Shown here one piece after another: positions 26,085 to 33,881 of a stretch of 64,000 bases of DNA (position 1 is its first letter; each line of letters starts with the position of its first letter). Origin of the DNA: Actinomycetota bacterium (GTDB lineage: Bacteria > Actinomycetota > Geothermincolia > Geothermincolales > RBG-13-55-18). The notes beneath the pieces are model-generated. The model saw nothing but the letters and a program-made list of their open reading frames with translations. It did not search any database and was not told where the DNA came from. The stretch is from positions 111,053 to 175,052 of the forward strand of contig JABLXL010000004.1 of NCBI GenBank assembly GCA_013178005.1, written 5' to 3'. The position numbers and the translations under genes were made by a program.

Positions 26085-26117
26085 ATGGTCCTGGGCATTA
26101 TGCTGTTCGTCCTCTAA
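26085..26117 (+). pseudogene. Diverged tail echo of uppP
   Basis: In the frame starting at 26085 this segment reads MVLGIMLFVL-stop, against AVLIITLVIL-stop at the true uppP end. Offset is 72 bases, about two-thirds nucleotide identity, with TAA aligned to TGA. It overlaps the last bases of the convergent hypB gene. Confidence 0.55.
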
Positions 26118-26785
26118 GCGCGCCGCGCCCGTTCCTTGTGTTCCGCGATCCTTTCCACGAGCCAGCTGGTCCAGGCCTCTATTCCCTCGCCGGTGCGGCA
26201 GCTGACCTCGAAGATGACGATGTCGGGGTTCATGCGCGTGACGGTGCCGCGGAGTTCCTCCATGTCGAAATCCCCCATCCCGATGAGGTCGGTCTTGTTA
26301 ACCACAAGCACGTCCGACTCGCTGAACATGAGGGGGTACTTCAGGGGCTTGTCGTGCCCCTCGGCCACGGAAAGGATCATGGCCCGCATGGACTCCCCAA
26401 GCTTGAACTCGGCCGGGCAGACCAGGTTGCCCACGTTCTCGATGATCAACAGGTCCAGCGGGGAGAGGTCGATGTGCTCCAGGGCCTGGCGTATCATCAC
26501 CGCGTCGAGGTGGCAGGCCCCGCCGGTGTTGATCTGGACCACCGGGACTCCATGGGTCCGGATCTTCTCCGCGTCCACGCTGGAAGCGATATCCCCCTCT
26601 ATCACCCCGGCTTGCGCGCGCCCCGCCAGCCGGTCCAGGGTGGCGGAGATAAGGGAGGTCTTGCCGGCGCCGGGAGAGGCCATCAGGTTTACTGCCAGCA
26701 CCCCGTGTTCGCGAAAAAGAGCCTCGTTCTCCCGCGCGATCTTCTCGTTGGCGTCGAATATTCCTTCCAGGACCTCTACGTCCAT
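26114..26785 (-). CDS. hypB: Hydrogenase nickel-incorporation GTPase HypB
   Basis: A 223-residue GTPase that powers nickel delivery to [NiFe]-hydrogenase (or urease-like) apoenzymes with HypA. Visible motifs are the P-loop SPGAGKTSL near residue 40, EGDIASSVDAEKI (switch region), NVGNLVCPAEF and the guanine motif NKTD. There is no N-terminal His-rich or CxxCGC metal-binding extension. I chose ATG 26785, which has GGAGGGAAG immediately upstream; in-frame sequence beyond it is not HypB-like. It is downstream of hypA in a leftward pair. No hydrogenase structural gene is in the window. Confidence 0.92.
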   Translation of the reverse strand: MDVEVLEGIFDANEKIARENEALFREHGVLAVNLMASPGAGKTSLISATLDRLAGRAQAGVIEGDIASSVDAEKIRTHGVPVVQINTGGACHLDAVMIRQALEHIDLSPLDLLIIENVGNLVCPAEFKLGESMRAMILSVAEGHDKPLKYPLMFSESDVLVVNKTDLIGMGDFDMEELRGTVTRMNPDIVIFEVSCRTGEGIEAWTSWLVERIAEHKERARRA

Positions 26786-26899
26786 CTTCCCTCCTGCGTC
26801 ATCTCCATGGATTCCCTTCGCCCGGTCGCGCCCGGGGACGGATGAACCGCTTCCATCTCCCACCTTAATCCATAAGGAAAGACTTTGCCATGAACGTGT

Positions 26900-26920
26900 T
26901 GTATATCCGGAGGATATACA
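26900..26920. promoter_or_regulatory. Perfect 9-bp inverted repeat between hypA and hypB
   Basis: TGTATATCC, a three-base centre GGA, then GGATATACA. It sits in the 223-base gap after the hypA stop and about 115 bases before the hypB start. It is AT-rich against a GC-rich background. Symmetry and location suit a dimeric repressor or metal-sensor operator, or an mRNA hairpin; no T-run follows on either strand. Confidence 0.5.
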
Positions 26921-27008
26921 TTTCTTATCGCCACTTCCCCTATCCCGGTGAAATCCACCATGATAAATCGCTGGATCTTGCCGGCCGACATTTCCCGCCC
27001 GACATCGC

Positions 27009-27350
27009 CTATTCTATCTCGATGGACTCCACCATGAACTCACGGCCCGACACCAGCTCGGTGTCGGCCTCCCCGCACTTCGGGCAGGTGAGATCGAACT
27101 CCGCTACCGCGAACTCCTCCTCGCATCCCCTGCAGTACGCCACCACCGGCACCTTGATGAAATTCAGCTCCGCGCCCTGGGCGATGGTGTCCTTGGTGAC
27201 CATGTCCCAGTAGAAGCTCACGTAATGGTCCACTATCCCCGCAAGGTCGCCCAGCTTGACGTTCACCTTGATGATCCTATTGGCGTTGTTGCGCTGAGCG
27301 TGCTTTAGACAGATGGCGGCGATGCTTTCAGTCACTCCGAGCTCGTGCAT
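27009..27350 (-). CDS. hypA: Hydrogenase maturation nickel chaperone HypA
   Basis: A 113-residue protein starting MHELGV, with the nickel-binding His2 right after the start Met, and a C-terminal zinc site formed by C73, C76, C89 and C92 (CRGC ... CPKC). It receives nickel and passes it, with HypB, to a hydrogenase. Length and motif spacing are canonical. Start ATG 27350 follows AGGAAGG. It lies upstream of hypB in the same direction, with an unusually long 223-base gap containing an inverted repeat. Confidence 0.93.
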   Translation of the reverse strand: MHELGVTESIAAICLKHAQRNNANRIIKVNVKLGDLAGIVDHYVSFYWDMVTKDTIAQGAELNFIKVPVVAYCRGCEEEFAVAEFDLTCPKCGEADTELVSGREFMVESIEIE

Positions 27351-27700
27351 GATCTTTTCCTTCCTCGCGCCTATTTCGCAACGGGCATCATTAAGCATAG
27401 AGCAAGGGAGTGATGCGATAAAGAACACAGGTCATATCGTGCGCGGCTTGCCGGTCGGGCATTTGGCCGGACAACGTCCCGCAAGTTGGCAAAGGGACGG
27501 ATTTGGTGTAAAAATATACGGGACGGTTTATCGAACAGCGGTAGATATCGCAGCACAAGACGAGGTAAGAGATGGATCAGGGCAAGCGCCGCCCCCGGCG
27601 CGCGTCGGTCACGAGGCGAGAGTTCCATTCCCTTGACCAAGGCTGTCGCTTTCGCTTGCCCTCTTCCGGGGCGTACGGATAAAGATCGGGAGGTCCAAGG
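27351..27700. other. Divergent intergenic region
   Basis: This region lies between leftward hypA and the rightward CoA-transferase genes. It has an AT-rich stretch around 27505-27550 that probably holds a promoter, but no consensus pair I would mark. GGGAGG before 27701 is the ribosome site of the CoA-transferase gene. Confidence 0.35.
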
Positions 27701-28759
27701 ATGAGCCATGCCAACGAAAGACTGTTCGACCACCAGCTCGCCAGGGAGGTGAAGCTGAGGAAATCAAGGGCGGAGAAAGACAAGCGCATGCCCTTGAAAG
27801 ACGCCGTCGCCGAGTTCGTGCAGGACGGCGACTCCATCGTGGAGACGGGGTTCGCCTACGTGCGTGGGCCTATGGCGGCGTTCTGGGAGATCGGGCGCCA
27901 GCGCAAAAAGGACCTCGTGGGCATCTTCACTCCCGGGGGAATGAACACCGCCTGGCACGAGTTCGGCGGCATGGAGGGCTGCCACGTCGCCTACGTAGGG
28001 GTGGAGATGAGGGGCCTCATCTCTCCCTTCCGCCGTGGGGTGCAAAACGGCACCCTTAAGGTCTTTTCGGAGTGGAGCCACGGCGGCCTGGCGCTTTCCC
28101 TCATGGCGGCGGAGAAGGGCCTCAACTACGTCGCCTGCAAGTCCATGCTGGGCACGGATATCATGAAGACCAACCCCTATATCAAGGAGGCCGAGGACCC
28201 GTTCACGGGCGAGCCGGTGTGCCTGGTGCCGGCCATGTACCCCGACGTGGCCATCATCCACGTCCATCACGCCGACAAGTACGGCAACGGACGCATCTGG
28301 GGTCCGGCGGTCAACGACACCTCCATTTGCATCGCGGCCCACAAGGTCGTCTTGACCTGCGAGCGCATCGTGGACACCCTCGATATACGCACCAACCCCT
28401 ACCAAGTGATCGTTCCCCATTATTGCGTGGACGCGGTGTGCGAGGTCCCTTACGGGGCATACCCGGGCGACATGCCGGGCATGTACTACTTCGACCGCCG
28501 TCTGCAGGAGCGCGTGGTGCGCGTGGAGTGGAAGACCGCGGAAAGCACCAAGGAGTGGTACGAGAAATATATCCTGGGCACCAAGGATCACTTTGAGATG
28601 ATTCAGCTCATCGCCGAGGACGAGGGCATGAACGTTATAGAATATCTCAAGAACCTGGAGCAACTCTCCTGCGACGCGGCTTTCTGGGGCTTGGGCACCT
28701 GGGGAATCGGGGGCGAGCGGGAATGGAAATACGAGGAAGTGGCCAAGCGGGCCATTTAA
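27701..28759 (+). CDS. Family I CoA-transferase, subunit A (glutaconate CoA-transferase/IpdA-like)
   Basis: A 352-residue subunit of a two-gene CoA-transferase. It matches the GctA/IpdA type: an N-terminal FVQDGDSIVETG region, the ...GGMNTAWHEFGGMEG... core, and long C-terminal helices. In glutaconate CoA-transferases this subunit completes the active site; in actinobacterial IpdAB the pair acts as a ring-opening hydrolase in steroid breakdown. Which reaction applies is unclear without a pathway context. It starts at ATG 27701 after GGGAGG, and subunit B follows 13 bases later. Confidence 0.82.
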   Translation: MSHANERLFDHQLAREVKLRKSRAEKDKRMPLKDAVAEFVQDGDSIVETGFAYVRGPMAAFWEIGRQRKKDLVGIFTPGGMNTAWHEFGGMEGCHVAYVGVEMRGLISPFRRGVQNGTLKVFSEWSHGGLALSLMAAEKGLNYVACKSMLGTDIMKTNPYIKEAEDPFTGEPVCLVPAMYPDVAIIHVHHADKYGNGRIWGPAVNDTSICIAAHKVVLTCERIVDTLDIRTNPYQVIVPHYCVDAVCEVPYGAYPGDMPGMYYFDRRLQERVVRVEWKTAESTKEWYEKYILGTKDHFEMIQLIAEDEGMNVIEYLKNLEQLSCDAAFWGLGTWGIGGEREWKYEEVAKRAI

Positions 28760-28772
28760 GGAGGATGCGAGG

Positions 28773-29540
28773 ATGAACGAGGTACAGTATACTCCCCGGG
28801 AATTGCTGGCGTGCGTTGCCGCGCGCCTCATAAGCGACGGCGAGAGCGTCTTCGTGGGCACCGGCCTGCCCCTGGTGGGCGCCCTGCTGGCCCACAAGCT
28901 CCACGCCCCCAACATGATGGCCATCTACGAGTGCGGGGCGGTGGACCCGGAGCCGCGCGTGCTCCCCTGGTCGGTTTCCGGATCCTGGACCTACCACAAG
29001 GCCCCGGTGATTCTCTCCATGACCTCGGTCTTCGGGCACAGCCGCGCGGGATATGCGGACGTAGGGTTCCTGGGCGGCGCCCAGATCGACATGTACGGCA
29101 ACATCAACGCCACCTGCATCGGGGATTACGACCATCCCAAGGTGCGCCTGACCGGCTCCGGCGGCGCCAACGACATTGCCTCGCTGTGCGCGAAGGTGAT
29201 CTTCATGGGCCTGCACCTGCCGGAGCGTTTCCCCGAGAGGTGCGACTATATCACCACCCCCGGCTTCCTGGATGGTCCGGGGGCGCGCGAGAAGGCGGGC
29301 CTGGTGGGGGGCGGACCGTGGCGCGTGATCTCCCACCTGGGGGTCATGGGATTCGACGAGGAAACCTGCCGCATGAAGCTCATCTCCTACCATCCCGGCG
29401 TCACTCCCGAGGTGGTGCAGCAGTTCACCGGGTTCGAGCTCATCATCCCTGACGACGTGACTGAGACCCCTAAACCTACCGAGGAGGAACTGCGTGTCCT
29501 GAGGGAGGAAGTGGACCCCAACCAGCTGTTCGTGTTCTGA
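28773..29540 (+). CDS. Family I CoA-transferase, subunit B (glutaconate CoA-transferase/IpdB-like)
   Basis: A 255-residue partner of subunit A. Glu53 in MAIYECGAVDPEP sits where GctB carries its CoA-thioester-forming Glu54. The glycine-rich GSGGANDIAS segment is the oxyanion-loop region of the family. It starts at ATG 28773 after AAGGAGG. It is the last gene of the operon and is followed by a strong terminator. Confidence 0.82.
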   Translation: MNEVQYTPRELLACVAARLISDGESVFVGTGLPLVGALLAHKLHAPNMMAIYECGAVDPEPRVLPWSVSGSWTYHKAPVILSMTSVFGHSRAGYADVGFLGGAQIDMYGNINATCIGDYDHPKVRLTGSGGANDIASLCAKVIFMGLHLPERFPERCDYITTPGFLDGPGAREKAGLVGGGPWRVISHLGVMGFDEETCRMKLISYHPGVTPEVVQQFTGFELIIPDDVTETPKPTEEELRVLREEVDPNQLFVF

Positions 29541-29555
29541 TAACGCCGAGCTACC

Positions 29556-29587
29556 CGTGGAGGGGGGAACCCCCTCCACGCTTTTTT
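29556..29587 (+). terminator. Rho-independent terminator of the CoA-transferase operon
   Basis: A perfect 11-base stem (29556-29566 with 29570-29580), loop GAA, then C and six T. It ends the CoA-transferase operon and is the insertion target of the intron that begins with the next base. Confidence 0.92.
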
Positions 29588-31467
29588 GTGTGCCGGGCAT
29601 GGCCGGCAGCTCGGGGGTGAAAGTCCCCTGTCCAACCTGACGGAGGTGAAGGACTAGCGAAGCGCAAGGGCTCAATCGCGAGGTTGAGTCTGAAGGAAGC
29701 GCAGGAGCAAAACCGCGACCCGACGAACAGGAACCGGATACGAGGCGAGCGTGGCCGGACGAGCGAGCAAGAGATCGCGAAGTCCATATCCGTCAAGGGC
29801 CACGGGCGTAAATCCGGCGGGTGTGCGGGGAAGGCGGCCGGTCTTACCCCGGGAGGCCTGCGCCGTGTCCCCCCAAGGGGACTGAGGGAACCGTGAGGGA
29901 CCCTGACCGCGGCGCAGGAGTCAGCAGAGGCCATAGTAGGAGGACTTTTCGTCCACCGAAGGGCCGAACGGCAAGGAGTGGCAAGTAGGATGCGTGACTC
30001 GCGGGACGGCAAGCGGCGGAAAGACCAGGGACAACTGGCCTTCGGCGAGACGGGGGAGGGTGAAGCCCGCAACCCCTCGCTGGAAGGGAACGAACCGCCC
30101 GCGGCGGAGCGCAGCCCCGAACGCCCGGCAAAGGCAACGGGACTCATGGAGGTGGTGGTAAGCCCGGAGAACATGAAGAAGGCACTGAAGAAGGTCATGG
30201 AGAACGCGGGAGCCCCAGGGGTGGATGGGATGACCACCGCCGAGCTGCCCCTCTTCCTCAGCCAGAGCTGGCAGGAGATAAGGGAGGAGCTGCTCACAGG
30301 CACCTACCGGCCCCAGCCGGTGAGGCGGGTAGGCATACCCAAGCCGGACGGAGGCCATAGGTACCTAGGCATCCCCACCGTGGCCGACCGCCTCATCCAG
30401 CAGGCCATCCTGCAAGTCCTAACCCCCGTATTCGACCCCCACCTCTCGGAGGGGAGCTACGGCTTCCGGCCTCACCGCTCGGCCCACCAGGCTGTAGCCA
30501 AGGCCCAGTCCTATGTGGAAGAGGGGAAGAGCTGGGTGGTGGACCTGGACATCGAGCGCTTCTTCGACAACGTCTGCCACGACGCGCTCATGGCCAGGGT
30601 GGCCCGCAGGATAGACGACAAGGTGCTCCTGAAACTCATCCGGGCCTACCTCAAGGCCGGGGTGATGGAGGGAGGGCTCGTATCCCCGCCCGAGATGGGC
30701 ACCCCGCAGGGAGGACCCCTCTCCCCGCTGCTCTCCAACATCTACCTGGATGACCTGGACCGCGAGCTGGAGAGGAGGGGACACGCCTTCGTCCGCTATG
30801 CCGATGACTGCAACATCTACGTGGCATCGGAGCGGGCGGGCAGGAGAGTCATGGAGGGAATCACCCACTTCCTCGCAAAGAGACTCAAGCTCCGGGTGAA
30901 CGGGGATAAGAGCGCGGTGGCCCCGGCGCACGAGCGGGACTTTCTCTCCTTCCGCATCGTCGGGAGGGAGAAGACCAAGCGGAGCATATCGCCCAAGGCC
31001 CGCAAACGCCTGCGCCGGCGGATAAAGGAGATCACCCGCCGGACCCGGGGGGTACCCCTGGAGCGGGTGGTGGCCGACCTTAATACCTACCTGCGGGGCT
31101 GGATAGGCTACTTCGGCTTCTGCCAGACCCCGTCGGTCCTCCGCGACCTCGACTCCTGGATCAGGCGCAGACTGCGGTGCTTCATCTGGAAGCAGCTCAA
31201 GCGGGGCAAGAGACGATACGCGGAACTCAGGGCCAGGGATATCAGCAGGGGCCTTGCGGCCAAGACCGCCGGCAGCGTCCATGGCCCCTGGCGCATCAGC
31301 CGCAGCCCCGCGTTAAGCTTCGCCTTCCCGAATGCCTTCTTCTCCGAACTCGGACTCATCACCTTGGAGGCCCGCTGCTCCGCTTAACCTTGCCGAACCG
31401 CCGTGTACGGACCCGTACGCACGGTGGTGTGACAGGGACAGCCCGCGAGGGCCTACCTATGTCGATT
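29588..31467 (+). mobile_element. Class C group II intron, complete
   Basis: It begins GTGTGCCGGGCATGGCCGG directly after the terminator T-run, the typical 5' end of bacterial class C introns, and has the usual structured 390-base leader (domains I-III) before the reverse transcriptase. After the reading frame, domain V is recognisable at about 31393-31430, followed by domain VI. The 3' end is at 31460 or 31467, depending on which terminal A-pyrimidine is used. Total length is about 1.88 kb. Insertion behind a rho-independent terminator on the transcribed strand is the known habit of class C introns. It appears intact and probably mobile or recently so. Confidence 0.9.
29978..31387 (+). CDS. 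ltrA: Group II intron reverse transcriptase/maturase
   Basis: A 469-residue intron-encoded protein. Reverse-transcriptase blocks are complete: [53 protein letters not shown] and the catalytic FVRYADD near residues 272-278. The maturase domain X follows ([18 protein letters not shown], then a basic tail). There is no HNH endonuclease, as expected for class C. Start is GTG 29978 or ATG 29990; both follow purine-rich sequence. The protein should splice its own intron and insert it by target-primed reverse transcription. Confidence 0.93.
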   Translation: MASRMRDSRDGKRRKDQGQLAFGETGEGEARNPSLEGNEPPAAERSPERPAKATGLMEVVVSPENMKKALKKVMENAGAPGVDGMTTAELPLFLSQSWQEIREELLTGTYRPQPVRRVGIPKPDGGHRYLGIPTVADRLIQQAILQVLTPVFDPHLSEGSYGFRPHRSAHQAVAKAQSYVEEGKSWVVDLDIERFFDNVCHDALMARVARRIDDKVLLKLIRAYLKAGVMEGGLVSPPEMGTPQGGPLSPLLSNIYLDDLDRELERRGHAFVRYADDCNIYVASERAGRRVMEGITHFLAKRLKLRVNGDKSAVAPAHERDFLSFRIVGREKTKRSISPKARKRLRRRIKEITRRTRGVPLERVVADLNTYLRGWIGYFGFCQTPSVLRDLDSWIRRRLRCFIWKQLKRGKRRYAELRARDISRGLAAKTAGSVHGPWRISRSPALSFAFPNAFFSELGLITLEARCSA

Positions 31468-31681
31468 GAAAAGCGGGCTCGCGAAGGGCCGTGTCGTAAC
31501 TTTTCTGTTCCGAGGAGACCACGCGCATCCAGCTTGCGAAGCGGCGGAATGAAAAAGCGAATACACAACCATCGTCTCTGGAAGCCCGGGACCGTTCGGT
31601 CGTCTTCGTGGTCATGAGCGGGTTTTTTCTCGATGTCGTAGCTGGCGGGGGGCATAGGATGCAGACCACGGGCTTCCGGGA
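31468..31681. other. Downstream exon and convergent gap
   Basis: Sequence between the intron 3' end and the leftward anti-sigma gene. No gene or clear terminator is seen. Confidence 0.4.
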
Positions 31682-32992
31682 TCAACGAACAACGGCGCCG
31701 GTCTCGCGATCCACCGCCCAGAGGCGCCTTGGAGGACGCAGGAAATCGCCGAGGTTCACGCCCTCGGCGGCGAGTCCCGCCCAGTTCCCGTGCAGCAGCA
31801 TGATCACCTGCTCGTAGTTGAGGCGCTCCAGCTTATCGAGCATGTCGAGGCTGTTGTAGCGGGCGGAGAGGTCCCGCAGGAAAGAGCGGAAATCGGCCTG
31901 TGTCTCGCCAACCGGTTCCCCTCCATCCGTGGGGGTGCCGGAAGTCTCCTCTTCCCCGGTTGCCTGCCCTGTCTCCTCCCGCTCCAAGCCGGTGCCGCTC
32001 CCCTCCCATCGTGGGTCGGAAGGCGCCTGAGGGCTGGCGCCCTCGTAGGGAGCAAGCCCGGCCGCCAGCTCTCGCAGCAGGGATTCGCTTACCTTGAGGC
32101 TCTCCTCGCCGCCCAGGGAGGCGAGAACCATGGCCGGCGGACGTTGGGGGTCGGAGAAGAGAAGGTAGTCCTCCGGCCCGCTCAGGGAGATCAACCAGCA
32201 TTCCCTCCCGTCGACCTTCGCCAACTCGGCGTGGCATGGCAACAGCAATTCGTCGCCCGCCTGCGAGAGCGCGGCTTCGATGGCTGTTCTCAAGCTAGTG
32301 GGGTCCCCGCCGATCGAAGCGGCCGTGGCCGCGAGTTGGTCCGTGAGTTCCCGCTGGGCGCGGCGCATGTCCGCTTCGTCCAGAGCTCCCATGGAGTAGG
32401 GGTACCAGTAGGCTGAGTAAAAATCGAGCCTTGCCCCCAGGTCATCGCGGTAACCGGCGAGTTCTCCCTCCCCGTATTCCCTCCCCGGGGCGACCAGCGA
32501 GGGCGTGGATGAGAGAGCCGCGTTCAACACCCCTTCCCCGGCGTAATATTTGGAGCTCTCCGGGCTAACCTTGGGCCCGGTTGTCTCGTTGACTTCGGTG
32601 GGCGCGAACTCCCCGGAGGCGGATTCCTCCACCACCGGCGCCCTTTTCCCTCCCCACATGGTGACGGTCACGACGACGACGGCTATGGCCAGCAGCGACA
32701 CGGCGGCGGCCGCAATCTGCGCCCGGCGGTGGAACGCCGGGGCCGGAGCGGATTCGGACAGCTCGCGGCGCACCCGCATCAACAGTTCCTCCCGCTCCCC
32801 AGGCGAGGGGCTGATGGTGGGAAGTGAGGAAAGCTCGCCTACCATGGACCGCATGCGCCGGTGGCGCAGCGCGCAGGCGGAGCAAGCGGAAAGGTGCCGC
32901 TCGAGCTCCTCGGCGCGGGATGCGGGAAGCTCGCCGTCTACGAACGGCCCTATCAGCCTGGCGGCTTTCCTACAGCTTTTGCCCGTCGTCAT
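31682..32992 (-). CDS. Transmembrane anti-sigma factor with zinc-finger domain
   Basis: A 436-residue protein. The N-terminal cytoplasmic anti-sigma domain has the HxxxCxxC zinc signature (HLSACSAC, about residues 33-40). A single membrane helix (about residues 94-113) is followed by a large outer domain ending in an acidic, Thr/Gly-rich linker and a folded C-terminus. It should hold the ECF sigma factor encoded just upstream at the membrane until an envelope signal releases it. The outer domain is far longer than in most RsrA/ChrR-type proteins and its signal is unknown. It starts 78 bases after the sigma gene. Confidence 0.85.
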   Translation of the reverse strand: MTTGKSCRKAARLIGPFVDGELPASRAEELERHLSACSACALRHRRMRSMVGELSSLPTISPSPGEREELLMRVRRELSESAPAPAFHRRAQIAAAAVSLLAIAVVVVTVTMWGGKRAPVVEESASGEFAPTEVNETTGPKVSPESSKYYAGEGVLNAALSSTPSLVAPGREYGEGELAGYRDDLGARLDFYSAYWYPYSMGALDEADMRRAQRELTDQLAATAASIGGDPTSLRTAIEAALSQAGDELLLPCHAELAKVDGRECWLISLSGPEDYLLFSDPQRPPAMVLASLGGEESLKVSESLLRELAAGLAPYEGASPQAPSDPRWEGSGTGLEREETGQATGEEETSGTPTDGGEPVGETQADFRSFLRDLSARYNSLDMLDKLERLNYEQVIMLLHGNWAGLAAEGVNLGDFLRPPRRLWAVDRETGAVVR

Positions 32993-33070
32993 GGCTTTTC
33001 CCCGGCCGGAACTGTTCCTTTATACACGATCTATCCATGATCTCCCCTCGCGAAGCATTAGATGGAGCGC

Positions 33071-33682
33071 TCATGGCATCTGTTCCCAGAAATCGCGCAA
33101 TTCCACGGCGAGGCGGTTGCGGGCGCGGTTGAGTCGCGACTTCACCGTGCCCAGGGAGATGTCGAGGATCTCCGCCACCTCCTTGTAGTTATATCCGCTG
33201 ATATCGTGCAGGTAGATTATCTCCTTGAATTTGAAAGGAAGGCGGGCGATGGCTTCCCTGACCGCTTTTTGCACCTCCGCCCGTTCCATGCTCGCCTCCG
33301 GGGCGTCCGCGCCCTCGTCCGCCAGGCGTTGCTCTATCTCGGGGAGGTCGTCTCCGGGGGATTCCGACAGGGAGACGTTGCGGCGTGACTTCCGCGCGTA
33401 GTCATGACAGGCATTGAGGGAGACGCGGTACAGCCAGGTGGAGAACTTGGCCTCTCCCCGGAAGGAACCCAGCTTGCGCAGCAGGAGCACGAAGACCTCC
33501 TGGCACACGTCAGCCGCGTCGCTGCGGTTCCCCAGCAGGCGGTAGGCCATGTTCATGACCGTGGGCTGGTAGCGGGTCACCAGCTCCTCGAAGGCAGCGC
33601 CGTTTCCCGCGAGGAAGTCGCGCACCAATTCCTCGTCCGTGGGCCGGTCCCGTTCACTGCCATCGAGTTCATCCAGGAGCAT
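33071..33682 (-). CDS. ECF RNA polymerase sigma factor
   Basis: A 203-residue sigma-70 family factor with only regions 2 and 4. Region 2 runs FEELVTRYQPTVMNMAYRLLGNRSDAADVCQEVFVLLLRKL with FSTWLYRVSLNACHDYARK. Region 4 contains LPFKFKEIIYLHDISGYNYKEVAEIL and ISLGTVKSRLNRARNRL. I start it at ATG 33682, which has AAGGAA upstream, rather than at a codon 45 bases earlier. It forms a sigma/anti-sigma pair with the next gene and probably autoregulates; a TAGAAT-like element lies 35-40 bases upstream on the - strand. Confidence 0.92.
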   Translation of the reverse strand: MLLDELDGSERDRPTDEELVRDFLAGNGAAFEELVTRYQPTVMNMAYRLLGNRSDAADVCQEVFVLLLRKLGSFRGEAKFSTWLYRVSLNACHDYARKSRRNVSLSESPGDDLPEIEQRLADEGADAPEASMERAEVQKAVREAIARLPFKFKEIIYLHDISGYNYKEVAEILDISLGTVKSRLNRARNRLAVELRDFWEQMP

Positions 33683-33780
33683 AGGTTCGTTCCTTCGCGG
33701 GGGTCGCGATCCATGTAATTCTAGCACAAGGAAGGGACGGCCACTCCCCTCACGCGGGGCTCCCCGGGGCTCGAACCTGT

Positions 33781-33786
33781 TATAAT
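33781..33786 (+). promoter_or_regulatory. -10 element for iorA-iorB
   Basis: Perfect TATAAT about 96 bases before the iorA TTG. No -35 is recognised. It lies in the divergent gap with the sigma factor gene. Confidence 0.45.
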
Positions 33787-33881
33787 TCCAGCGTACGGAG
33801 GGGAGGCAGGCGCCGACCCTCGCGGAAGTCCATGAAGGTCCTGTGCACGCGAGAAAACACCCGCGAGAGGAGGAGAAAAGC

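Noticed and set aside
26085..26117. Small peptide gene after uppP
   Set aside because: No ribosome site, and the peptide aligns with the uppP C-terminus, so a tail echo is the better reading.
33071..33090. Tail echo after the sigma factor gene
   Set aside because: Only seven identical bases (TCATGGC) recur at a similar offset, and one copy is the start of the anti-sigma gene; not distinguishable from chance.
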